A DNA stretch of 8,460 bases from GCA-002701455 sp964342575. GTDB lineage: Bacteria > Pseudomonadota > Alphaproteobacteria > Thalassobaculales > Thalassobaculaceae. The position numbers and the translations under genes were made by a program. Below, piece by piece: positions 1-4,675 of this stretch. The notes beneath the pieces are model-generated. The model made no database searches. It was given only the letters and a program-made list of their open reading frames with translations, and was not told the origin of the DNA. The first letter of the stretch is position 1; each line of letters opens with the position of its first letter. The stretch is from assembly GCA_964342575.1 (NCBI GenBank), contig CAYFGZ010000134.1:1-8460 (forward strand), in the 5' to 3' direction.

Positions 1-1386
1 GCAGGTCCGCGAATCCTTGACGGAGCCGAAGTACAGGATCACGCTGCGGAGCTGGTACTCGTGGATGGTCTTAGTCAGGGCTGCGTAGGCCGCAACGGTG
101 CGAGCGTCCACGTCGCTCTCGCCCTTCTCGCCCTCCACCCGGAGGAAGGTGCCCTCCTCGACCATCTCCTTTGCCTCCGTGTCGGAAAGACCAGAGGCGG
201 TGATCTCGTAGTCGCACAGGAGGTCCCTCTTGACCGCCTCCCCGAAGCTCAGCGTGAAGACCTCCGGGCCGTACTGCTCCTCGTTGTCCATCGACAGAAG
301 CTCGAAGTCGGTCTCCTCCCTCGCCTGCCTCTTGATCCCGTTCGATGCGACCTTGGGCGTCGCGGTCATAAAGAGCCGCCGCTTAGCCTTGATCTGCTCC
401 TCGTGGAGGATCGTGCCGAACTCCCCCTGCTCGCTCCCAATGGTCCTATGGGCCTCATCAGCGATGAGGAGGTCAAAGCGGGGCATACCGAGCCTGAAGG
501 CTTCGGCAATGACCGGGGTGCTGTGGTAGGTGCTGAACACGACCCGACGGCCCTTGCGGCGGCCCATGAACTTCGCCACCTCCTCAGGGTCAGTGGTCAC
601 GTTGACGCCAATCTCAGAGGGGTCAATATCGTCCGCGACCGTCTTGTCAGACACGACGCAGAGCGACTGAAAGTCCTGCCCCCGATGCTCCGCCCACTCC
701 CCCAGGAGCTGCTTGACCAACTGAATCGACGGCACACAGACCAGCGTGCGCTTGGCCTCAAGCCGCTCAGAAGACCACAGGCCCACAACGCTCTTTCCCG
801 AAGCGCAGGCCATGATCGCCTGACCACGACCGCCGTCCTTTAGCTGCCGCTTGATCGCACGGAGCGCCTTCTTCTGATGGTCCTTCGGCGCGTGCGGCTT
901 GCGCTCAGCCCTCTCAGAGAGGTCCTGGACGCTCTTAGGCCACTGCACCCTCGAGGCCGCCAGATCGCCGCCCATGATCCGCCTGACCGGCACAGCCTGC
1001 TCCTGCATGGTCCGCCGCGCGTTCGGGGCTACGTAGTCAGCAGTAGCGACCAGCAGCCGCTCAGCGAACTCACCCGTGCTGGACGCGGCCAGGAAGCTGT
1101 CTATCGCGGCCTTGGTCGTCGGAGCCTTCTCGCACTTCGCCTGGATCGCGACCAGGCCGCCGTCGTTCCGCTCAGCCACGAGGTCGATGCCGATGTCCGC
1201 CTTGCCGCCACTGCCGGGCCACTCCCCCCACAGCCAGACAGCCTTGAACTCGGCCGACTGGACTGGATCGTTCTGGAGGAACCACTGCACGACCCGCTCA
1301 AACTCTTCACCGCGTGTCTTATTGTCCCGCTCACTCTCGTAAGGGGTAAGCGTCTCCATCAGGTTGTCGTAGCTGCCCTCGGTCAC
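1..1386 (-). CDS. PD-(D/E)XK nuclease-DEAH helicase fusion, type ISP-like (C-terminus beyond window)
   Basis: The reading frame is open over 462 codons and runs off the left edge. Residues about 15-90 look like an Mrr-type PD-(D/E)XK nuclease: a GEEFERVV-like helix, then D68 in IGIDL and Q82-A-K84 in AIQAK. A superfamily 2 helicase follows, with Walker A ACASGKS at 193-199, motif Ia around 214-226, DEAH at 310-313 and motif III TATP at 341-344. The second RecA domain is just beginning at the edge (ILYFGSV). This order matches the front of type ISP restriction enzymes such as LlaBIII, and also stand-alone phage helicases with a nuclease head. Whether a methyltransferase follows cannot be seen. 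The product probably translocates on DNA and cuts it. The GTG start overlaps the TGA of the upstream gene (GTGA) and has AAGGAG 8 nt before it. The Walker A is unusual in having ASGKS rather than GTGKT. Confidence 0.88.
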   Translation of the reverse strand, partial: MTEGSYDNLMETLTPYESERDNKTRGEEFERVVQWFLQNDPVQSAEFKAVWLWGEWPGSGGKADIGIDLVAERNDGGLVAIQAKCEKAPTTKAAIDSFLAASSTGEFAERLLVATADYVAPNARRTMQEQAVPVRRIMGGDLAASRVQWPKSVQDLSERAERKPHAPKDHQKKALRAIKRQLKDGGRGQAIMACASGKSVVGLWSSERLEAKRTLVCVPSIQLVKQLLGEWAEHRGQDFQSLCVVSDKTVADDIDPSEIGVNVTTDPEEVAKFMGRRKGRRVVFSTYHSTPVIAEAFRLGMPRFDLLIADEAHRTIGSEQGEFGTILHEEQIKAKRRLFMTATPKVASNGIKRQAREETDFELLSMDNEEQYGPEVFTLSFGEAVKRDLLCDYEITASGLSDTEAKEMVEEGTFLRVEGEKGESDVDARTVAAYAALTKTIHEYQLRSVILYFGSVKDSRTC

Positions 1387-1727
1387 GCGGCCAGCTCCTT
1401 ATAGGCGTCAACAGCCTCCGAACTGCGCCGGCCGCGCCGGCGGCGCTTCTCCCGCACCGTCTGCTTAGCCCTCTTAGCCCGCTTGCGCATACGGCGCTCG
1501 TGAGCCGAGATACCGCTCCGGATCAGGCAGGTGACGGCCACGTCACCCCTGATGGCCAGGGCGATATCGTCGGTCAGCAGGAGGTAGTAGTCGACTTGAT
1601 CCATCTCGCTCCAGGCAAGCTCGGAGACGCGCCGGCCGGGAAGTAGCCTCTCGATGTCCTCACGCGGGGCCGAGTCGCGGACGCGCTCGGCGTAGCGCTC
1701 TACTGCATGTCGGCTGATGTCAGGCAC
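1383..1727 (-). CDS. Small basic protein of unknown function, upstream partner of the helicase
   Basis: A 114-residue protein starting at GTG, chosen because GAGGAGAAGC lies 3 nt upstream. The N-terminus has an HAVERYAERV helix, then a predicted beta-rich part (DYYLLLTDDIALAI and DVAVTCLI). That order loosely resembles small phage and toxin-like folds of the DUF4258 kind, but I cannot confirm it. The C-terminal third is strongly basic (RMRKRAKRAK and REKRRRRGRR), which suggests nucleic acid binding. It overlaps the helicase-nuclease start by 3 nt, so the two are co-transcribed and probably translationally coupled. The function is unknown. Confidence 0.75.
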   Translation of the reverse strand: MPDISRHAVERYAERVRDSAPREDIERLLPGRRVSELAWSEMDQVDYYLLLTDDIALAIRGDVAVTCLIRSGISAHERRMRKRAKRAKQTVREKRRRRGRRSSEAVDAYKELAA

Positions 1728-1763
1728 TTTGCTTCTCCTCTTGGCTGATTGCTTCCTCTTTCG

Positions 1764-1769
1764 ATTGTA
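1764..1769 (-). promoter_or_regulatory. Candidate -10 box for the leftward nuclease-helicase operon
   Basis: On the minus strand this reads TACAAT, 36 nt before the GTG start, in the one AT-richer patch upstream of the gene. The best -35-like hexamer (TTCACA, 1790-1795) is 20 bp away, which is too far for a normal promoter, and there is no TGn extension. It is therefore weak and judged by position only. Confidence 0.4.
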
Positions 1770-1844
1770 CTACAGATTCCGGAAAGTGGTGTGAATGGGT
1801 AGGGCGACGGTAGGTGAGGGACTCCGGAAACGTCACGCGCCAAC

Positions 1845-1875
1845 GGGGGACCTGGGGGTCCGGGGTCGGGGGGGG
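1845..1875 (+). other. G-quadruplex-type run of G tracts
   Basis: Four runs of 5, 5, 4 and 8 guanines lie at 1845-1849, 1854-1858, 1862-1865 and 1868-1875, separated by loops of only 4, 3 and 2 nt. This fits the standard G-quadruplex pattern. A GGCGGG/CCCGCC inverted repeat follows at 1890-1912. Folding in the cell is not shown. Confidence 0.55.
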
Positions 1876-2037
1876 ATGGGTACCACGCAGGCGGGACCGC
1901 CCCCCTCCCGCCACATCTATATGCGCCGCCGGCGCTACGCCTGGCACGTAGGCCGCGGGGGAAGCGCCTGCCCTAGCTATACCCGGTACGCCTAGCAGGC
2001 GGCCTTACGTGGGCTCTCAGCGCGTCAGGTGCGGTCT

Positions 2038-2159
2038 GACGTAGCTCCGGGGCCGGGCCCGCTCGCCCCCCCAGAAACGGCTTGCCCATGCGGCTCCCGG
2101 CGTTTCGCTTCTTCCTGGAGCCCCTGCATCCGGATAGGTGCAGAATCTGCCTTTGGGGG
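2038..2159 (+). repeat. Imperfect direct repeat, unit 1
   Basis: Shared blocks with unit 2, in order, are GACGTAGCTC, GAAACGGCTTGCCCATGC (the first base or two differ), CCCCTGC.TCCGGATAG and GAATCTGCCTTTG. The second and later blocks sit exactly 145 bp before their partners; the first is 135 bp away, so a 10-bp difference separates the units. The block order is kept but the sequences between have diverged, which suggests protein binding sites rather than a recent duplication. Confidence 0.75.
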
Positions 2160-2172
2160 CGGCTCAGGCGCT

Positions 2173-2305
2173 GACGTAGCTCGGCGCACGTCCGACCCCC
2201 GCGGCCGCCGACACCCCGGAAACGGCTTGCCCATGCCGAATCTGCCACTTTGCCGCTCCCTCTGGCCCCTGCGTCCGGATAGATGGAGAATCTGCCTTTG
2301 AGGCG
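2173..2305 (+). repeat. Imperfect direct repeat, unit 2
   Basis: This is the second copy of the blocks described for unit 1. It contains an extra internal GAATCTGCC followed by ACTTTG at about 2238-2252, so the GAATCTGCC..TTTG core occurs three times in the region (about 2143, 2238 and 2288). The CTGCA/TGCAG pairing possible in unit 1 is not kept here, which argues against a conserved RNA hairpin. Confidence 0.72.
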
Positions 2306-2392
2306 CGGAGCTGCCCTATTTGGGGTAACCCTGGCCCTCGGCCGGATCGGCGGCTGTGCGCGTATCCAGGTGTCGTCTGCGCCTGCGCCGGC

Positions 2393-2471
2393 CTGTTTTG
2401 TTTGGTTTTCCCGTCGTTTTCTTTGGTTCGGCTAGGTTTTTTGGCGTTTTTTGGCGTTTCCCGTCGCTTTG
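2393..2471 (+). other. T/G-rich tract with short repeats
   Basis: A strand-biased tract, much more T-rich than its surroundings, includes two TTTTTTGGCG units in tandem (2436-2455). A TTTYCCCGTCGYTTT motif occurs twice, at about 2408 and 2456. It lies just downstream of the direct repeats, the arrangement expected of an unwinding element beside iterons, but this is inference from layout alone. Confidence 0.5.
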
Positions 2472-2501
2472 CGCTTGCGTGTGCCATGCGCTTGCGTGTT
2501 C

Positions 2502-2523
2502 CCCTTTGCATGTAGGCAAAGGG
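2502..2523. repeat. Perfect 8-bp hairpin
   Basis: CCCTTTGC (2502-2509) and GCAAAGGG (2516-2523) pair around a 6-nt loop. No T run follows on either strand, so it is not a typical intrinsic terminator. It may be a terminator of the GC-rich kind or a protein site. Confidence 0.5.
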
Positions 2524-2646
2524 CTAGGCGGCCTTGCCTGGGCGGCTCTAGGCGACACACGCGCGCTGCGAGCCGGCTGTGGCGACCTCGAGCTGCTCAG
2601 ACTTATAAACCTTTTAGGTGGGGAGGCTGCAAAGGGCTGTTTCGTA

Positions 2647-2655
2647 TGCTAGGTT
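2647..2655 (+). promoter_or_regulatory. Candidate extended -10 promoter for the 70-residue gene
   Basis: TGCTAGGTT: a TGn extension and a TAnnnT -10 box, preceded by TTTCG as in the stronger promoter at 3204. It lies 55 nt before the ATG at 2711. An alternative is TATAAA at 2604-2609. The leader contains several GGCC-based short hairpins (2663-2690). Confidence 0.45.
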
Positions 2656-2710
2656 GTGTCCAGGCCAGAAAGGCCGAGGCCGCAAGGCCAACAACTACAA
2701 AGGAGCGGAA

Positions 2711-2923
2711 ATGAAGCGCATGAGTACAGCCATGGTCGACGTAACCACCGGCGAAGTCGGAGCGGAGGTTGGCCGAAGCCGACGCAGGCGGCCAGTTCGT
2801 ACCTGCGACGGAAGGGTCCGCCCGGTGCGGACGTATACCGAGGCCGAGTACGCAGCGAAGGTTGCGGCCCAGCCCGAGCCAAAGAGGATGGCCTGGGGAC
2901 CGAACGGCCTAGATTACGTTTAG
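2711..2923 (+). CDS. Hypothetical 70-residue protein
   Basis: The start at 2711 is chosen because AAAGGAG (2699-2705) lies 5 nt upstream; the longer frame from 2618 has no such site. Another ATG lies three codons in. The protein has an Arg-rich block at about residues 22-30 (RSRRRRPVR) and a polar C-terminal half ending AWGPNGLDYV. No domain is recognised. It is the sole gene between the promoter near 2650 and the hairpin at 3025, and tRNA-like element 1 begins 10 nt after its TAG stop. Confidence 0.7.
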   Translation: MKRMSTAMVDVTTGEVGAEVGRSRRRRPVRTCDGRVRPVRTYTEAEYAAKVAAQPEPKRMAWGPNGLDYV

Positions 2924-2933
2924 CTAGGCGGCC

Positions 2934-2979
2934 GGCTGCAAAGGCGTGATTACGGCGGGTTCGACTCCCGCCGGCAGCC
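2934..2979 (+). ncRNA. tRNA-like acceptor/T-arm element 1
   Basis: GGCTGC (2934-2939) pairs with GCAGCC (2974-2979). Between them is a 13-nt linker and then CGGCGGG, loop TTCGACT (2960-2966), CCCGCCG. The two stems stack as 13 bp with no gap on the 3' side, as acceptor and T-stem do in tRNA. The loop matches the T-loop consensus (TTCGANY). D-arm, anticodon arm and encoded CCA are all absent, so it is not a standard tRNA gene. It starts 10 nt after the stop of the 70-residue gene. Confidence 0.8.
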
Positions 2980-2981
2980 CT

Positions 2982-3004
2982 CAGCGTGACGCTCACCCAC
3001 GCTG
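2982..3004 (+). repeat. Inverted repeat directly after tRNA-like element 1
   Basis: CAGCGTG (2982-2988) and CACGCTG (2998-3004) form a 7-bp stem with a 9-nt loop, 2 nt after the end of the tRNA-like element. It could be part of the same RNA 3' end or a stem ahead of the hairpin at 3025. Confidence 0.5.
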
Positions 3005-3024
3005 TTCGGTGGTCAACCGCGTAT

Positions 3025-3044
3025 CGGGCCGCTTCGGCGGCCCG
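3025..3044 (+). terminator. Strong GC hairpin with TTCG loop, probable terminator
   Basis: CGGGCCGC (3025-3032), loop TTCG, GCGGCCCG (3037-3044): a perfect 8-bp stem capped by a very stable UUCG tetraloop. No U tract follows, as is common for terminators in high-GC actinobacteria. Its place after the 70-residue gene and before the promoter at 3204 fits a transcription end. Confidence 0.65.
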
Positions 3045-3123
3045 ACGCGCTCTCGGGGCGTATAAGGCCGCGTAGCGCTCGGTAAGGGTAAGCCCCCGCC
3101 CCTAGCGTCGCCGGCCCGCAGGC

Positions 3124-3146
3124 GGCCTGTGAGCGGCTCACAGGCC
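3124..3146. repeat. 23-nt perfect palindrome
   Basis: GGCCTGTGAGC (3124-3134) and GCTCACAGGCC (3136-3146) are exact inverted copies around one base. A second pair, AGGCCA (3154-3159) and TGGCCT (3175-3180), follows. The site ends about 58 bp before the promoter at 3204 and could be an operator for a dimeric regulator, or another terminator stem. The stretch 3045-3123 shows no gene. Confidence 0.6.
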
Positions 3147-3203
3147 CCAGCGTAGGCCAGACTCTGCGCCACGGTGGCCTGGCGGGCTACAACCGGGGTT
3201 TCG

Positions 3204-3212
3204 TGGTAGAAT
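3204..3212 (+). promoter_or_regulatory. Extended -10 promoter for the membrane-protein operon
   Basis: TGGTAGAAT, preceded by GTTTC, the same context as the promoter at 4652 (GTTTCnTGnTAGAATGG). No good -35 hexamer stands 16-18 bp upstream, as is usual for extended -10 promoters. Transcription would begin near 3219, ahead of the ribosome binding site at 3236. Confidence 0.65.
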
Positions 3213-3245
3213 GGAAGAAGGGAAGCAACCGAAATGGAGAAGCGC

Positions 3246-3503
3246 ATGAAAGCAATCAAGAAAATGAGTTGGCTCGAGCGGATCTGCTGGTCGCCGGTGC
3301 CTATCGGCTTCATAGCCGTGGCGACCTGGGGGACAATCGAAGTCCTCGCTAATGCGAGCGGCTCCGGCGGGATTCTCGGAGTCGCGGTCGTGGCAGTGTT
3401 CGTCGGTCCGCTATTCGGCTACGGGGGAGCGATGGTCGGCTTCTTCGCCAGCATCGGGCTGCGGCACCTGCTCTGGTGCCTGGGCTACGGAGAAGGCGTC
3501 TGA
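3246..3503 (+). CDS. Small membrane protein, paralogue of the 160-residue protein downstream
   Basis: An 85-residue protein with two hydrophobic stretches, about residues 15-35 (after SWLERICW) and 42-72 (GILGVAVVAVFVGPLFG onward). The start at 3246 is preferred over the in-frame ATG at 3234 because GGAGAAG sits 3 nt before it, the same context used by the neighbours at 3578 and 7843, and because it then lines up with the paralogue's start. The two proteins share W-x-E-[RK]-[IV]-x-W-x-P, G-x-I-x-x-A-x-W, and about 12 of 29 identical residues in the second segment. This copy stops after the second helix. Its function is unknown; a small inner-membrane protein made by a phage could act in lysis control, exclusion or signalling. 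The ATG lies about 33 bp after the -10 box at 3207-3212, and tRNA-like element 2 starts 7 nt after the stop. Confidence 0.8.
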   Translation: MKAIKKMSWLERICWSPVPIGFIAVATWGTIEVLANASGSGGILGVAVVAVFVGPLFGYGGAMVGFFASIGLRHLLWCLGYGEGV

Positions 3504-3510
3504 AGTAGCC

Positions 3511-3550
3511 GGCTGCAAGGCGTTAGGGCGGTTCGACTCCGCCCGCAGCC
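3511..3550 (+). ncRNA. tRNA-like acceptor/T-arm element 2
   Basis: GGCTGC (3511-3516) pairs with GCAGCC (3545-3550). The linker is 9 nt (AAGGCGTTA). GGGCGG, loop TTCGACT (3532-3538) and CCGCCC complete the T-arm. The total of 6 + 6 = 12 bp equals the acceptor plus T-stem of a normal tRNA. Compared with element 1 the T-stem differs on both strands so that pairing is kept. It lies between the two paralogous membrane genes. Confidence 0.82.
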
Positions 3551-3577
3551 CTAGAGAACCACGACAAAGGAGAAGCA

Positions 3578-4060
3578 ATGAAGGACAGCCTGAAGCGCCA
3601 GGTAAAGGACTGGCGAGAGATGTGCTGGCAGGAGAAGGTCATCTGGGTGCCCCCACTAATCGGCGCTATCGGCGGGGCTGCGTGGACGGTCGAAGCCATG
3701 ATCAGCCACTCCGCCTATTACGGCGACGGCATCCTGGTCACAATCGCCGGGATTGTGATCGGTGTCCCGATGTTCGGGATGATGGGCTTCATGCTCGGCG
3801 GCTTTGTCTCCCTCTTCGTGGAGGTGCCCTTCGAGCGCACGATTTGTGAGTTCAACGAAAACAGGAAGCGGGAAGAGTATCGCCAGGTTGAAGAGCTTGC
3901 CGTTGCCGGCATATACGCCGGCGGCGCTACGCCTGGCGCTTCGACTGAGGAAATCGCGCAGCGGCTAGTGATTCGCGAAGCGGACGTCAGGAAGCACTAC
4001 GCGGAGTGGAGAGCCCGGAAGGACATCGAGGAGATGAACCAGATCCAGGCAGACGCGTAG
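3578..4060 (+). CDS. Membrane protein with two helices and a soluble C-terminal tail
   Basis: 160 residues; start supported by AAAGGAGAAGCA immediately before the ATG. Hydrophobic segments are at about residues 20-38 (IWVPPLIGAIGG onward) and 51-82 (GILVTIAGIVIGVPMFG onward). Both are related to the preceding 85-residue protein. An added region of about 75 residues follows: a charged helix (FNENRKREEYRQVEEL), a Gly/Ala turn (AGGATPGA) and a segment STEEIAQRLVIREADVRKHY that reads like a helix-turn-helix. If that holds, this is a membrane-anchored DNA- or protein-binding adaptor, but this is inference. The DNA encoding YAGGATPG (3911-3937) matches a 27-nt stretch in the non-coding region at 1919 in 25 positions. 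tRNA-like element 3 begins 2 nt after its TAG. The function is unknown. Confidence 0.82.
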   Translation: MKDSLKRQVKDWREMCWQEKVIWVPPLIGAIGGAAWTVEAMISHSAYYGDGILVTIAGIVIGVPMFGMMGFMLGGFVSLFVEVPFERTICEFNENRKREEYRQVEELAVAGIYAGGATPGASTEEIAQRLVIREADVRKHYAEWRARKDIEEMNQIQADA

Positions 4061-4062
4061 CC

Positions 4063-4103
4063 GGCTGCGTAGGCGTAGGGCGGTTCGACTCCGCCCCGCA
4101 GCC
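4063..4103 (+). ncRNA. tRNA-like acceptor/T-arm element 3
   Basis: GGCTGC (4063-4068) pairs with GCAGCC (4098-4103). The linker is 9 nt (GTAGGCGTA). GGGCGG, loop TTCGACT (4084-4090) and CCGCCC form the T-arm, with one extra C (4097) bulged at the junction of the two stems. It begins 2 nt after the stop of the 160-residue membrane protein and ends 28 nt before the next ATG. Confidence 0.82.
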
Positions 4104-4131
4104 ATCCGTAAACAACAAAGAAAGCGAGAAC

Positions 4132-4380
4132 ATGAGTCAGACAAAGCGTGGCCCAATACTGGAATCCCTGCTGGAGTCCAGAAAGTGGCGTCCGAGCCAG
4201 GACGGGTACGACAAGGAGCTAAAGGAGCAGCCCGACCTGGAGCCGGACGAAGGCGACATGTACATGCACCGGGTTGACCCCGCCGACCCATCAGGGGATC
4301 TGTTCGAGACCCTGTACGTCGGAGAGCGGCCGACGCAGTACGACCCGCTGAACGAAGAAAACGACGAGGAGGAGGCGTAG
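4132..4380 (+). CDS. Acidic hypothetical protein
   Basis: 82 residues from the ATG at 4132. A longer frame starting upstream would run through tRNA-like element 3 and is not believed. The only ribosome site is a weak AAAGCGAG 4-5 nt before the start, poorer than its neighbours'. The protein is strongly acidic, with clusters PDLEPDEGD and NEENDEEEA at the C-terminus, and it has no cysteines or hydrophobic helix. Acidic phage proteins of this size sometimes mimic DNA or bind basic partners, but nothing here proves that. The last codons supply the GAGGAGGAGG site for the next gene, which starts 2 nt after the TAG, so the pair is coupled and no tRNA-like element divides them. Confidence 0.72.
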   Translation: MSQTKRGPILESLLESRKWRPSQDGYDKELKEQPDLEPDEGDMYMHRVDPADPSGDLFETLYVGERPTQYDPLNEENDEEEA

Positions 4381-4382
4381 CT

Positions 4383-4583
4383 ATGCGAACGGACCGAAGG
4401 CGCAAGCTTTGCGGCTGCAGTTACTGGCGCATTATCGACGACCCGCGGCCCGCAACTGAGGTGGCGCGGGAGGCAGGCATTAGTTCTACCTGGCTCTCGT
4501 ACCTGCGGCGAAGCGAGTTCATCCCCTGGTACGCGGACGGCAGTTGCGATTGGCACGGGGGCTCCCTGCCGCGGCGTAGGTAG
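4383..4583 (+). CDS. Small Cys/His protein with an HTH-like segment
   Basis: 66 residues; the start is set by GAGGAGGAGGCG in the end of the preceding gene. C10 and C12 (CGC) near the N-terminus, and C55 and H57 (CDWH) near the C-terminus, could bind one zinc ion. Between them, residues about 23-43 (PATEVAREAGISSTWLSYLR) have the spacing of a helix-turn-helix. A small DNA-binding regulator is plausible but not proven. It is the last gene of this operon: tRNA-like element 4 starts 5 nt after the stop, and a new promoter follows. Confidence 0.7.
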   Translation: MRTDRRRKLCGCSYWRIIDDPRPATEVAREAGISSTWLSYLRRSEFIPWYADGSCDWHGGSLPRRR

Positions 4584-4588
4584 TAGCC

Positions 4589-4631
4589 GGCCCCGAGTGG
4601 CGTTTCGGCGGTTCGAGCCCGCCGCGGGGCC
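4589..4631 (+). ncRNA. tRNA-like acceptor/T-arm element 4 (divergent copy)
   Basis: GGCCCCG (4589-4595) pairs with CGGGGCC (4625-4631), a 7-bp acceptor-like stem that differs from GGCTGC/GCAGCC of the other copies on both strands. The T-arm is CGGCGG, loop TTCGAGC (4612-4618), CCGCCG. The linker is 10 nt (AGTGGCGTTT). The paired changes are the best evidence that the RNA fold, not the sequence, is selected. It ends 23 bp before the -10 box of the HNH gene. Confidence 0.82.
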
Positions 4632-4651
4632 TTACCCTAACTAGCGTTTCC

Positions 4652-4660
4652 TGCTAGAAT
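4652..4660 (+). promoter_or_regulatory. Extended -10 promoter for the HNH operon
   Basis: TGCTAGAAT, with a partial -35 (TTACCC, 4632-4637) 17 bp upstream that overlaps the last T-side bases after tRNA-like element 4. The predicted start is near 4667, leaving a leader of about 9 nt before the ATG at 4676 with only AGAGAAG as a ribosome site. Confidence 0.65.
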
Positions 4661-4675
4661 GGGTCTTAGAGAAGC

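Larger units (their letters stand above)
1728..2649. other. Long non-coding divergent region
   Basis: About 920 bp lie between the leftward operon and the first rightward promoter. Open frames occur on both strands here but none has a ribosome binding site with a plausible protein. Their products are low-complexity Arg/Pro/Gly strings, as expected from GC-rich non-coding DNA. The region holds G tracts (1845-1875), an imperfect direct repeat (2038-2305), a T/G-rich tract (2393-2471) and a perfect 8-bp hairpin (2502-2523). It could be an operator region or a replication origin. No initiator gene is in view to decide. Confidence 0.6.

Noticed and set aside
61..843. Long open frame on the plus strand opposite the helicase
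   Set aside because: The minus-strand frame carries ordered nuclease and helicase motifs in one uninterrupted reading; the plus-strand product has no motif and no ribosome site.
2124..2143. CTGCA/TGCAG hairpin within direct repeat unit 1
   Set aside because: The pairing is lost in repeat unit 2 while the flanking sequence is kept, so an RNA hairpin is not what is conserved.
2625..2637. GGCTGCAAAGGGC, matching the first 11 bases of tRNA-like element 1
   Set aside because: No T-arm and no matching GCAGCC follow. At most it is a remnant, so it was not counted as a fifth element.
2164..2652. Open frames on both strands in the non-coding region (2164-2511 minus, 2356-2652 plus)
   Set aside because: Low-complexity products made from repeat and T-rich DNA, with no ribosome site at their starts.
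2934..2979. A normal tRNA gene or a phage attachment site at a tRNA 3' end
   Set aside because: D-arm, anticodon arm and anticodon are missing, four copies are interspersed with genes, and no integrase is present. An att role for one copy cannot be fully excluded.
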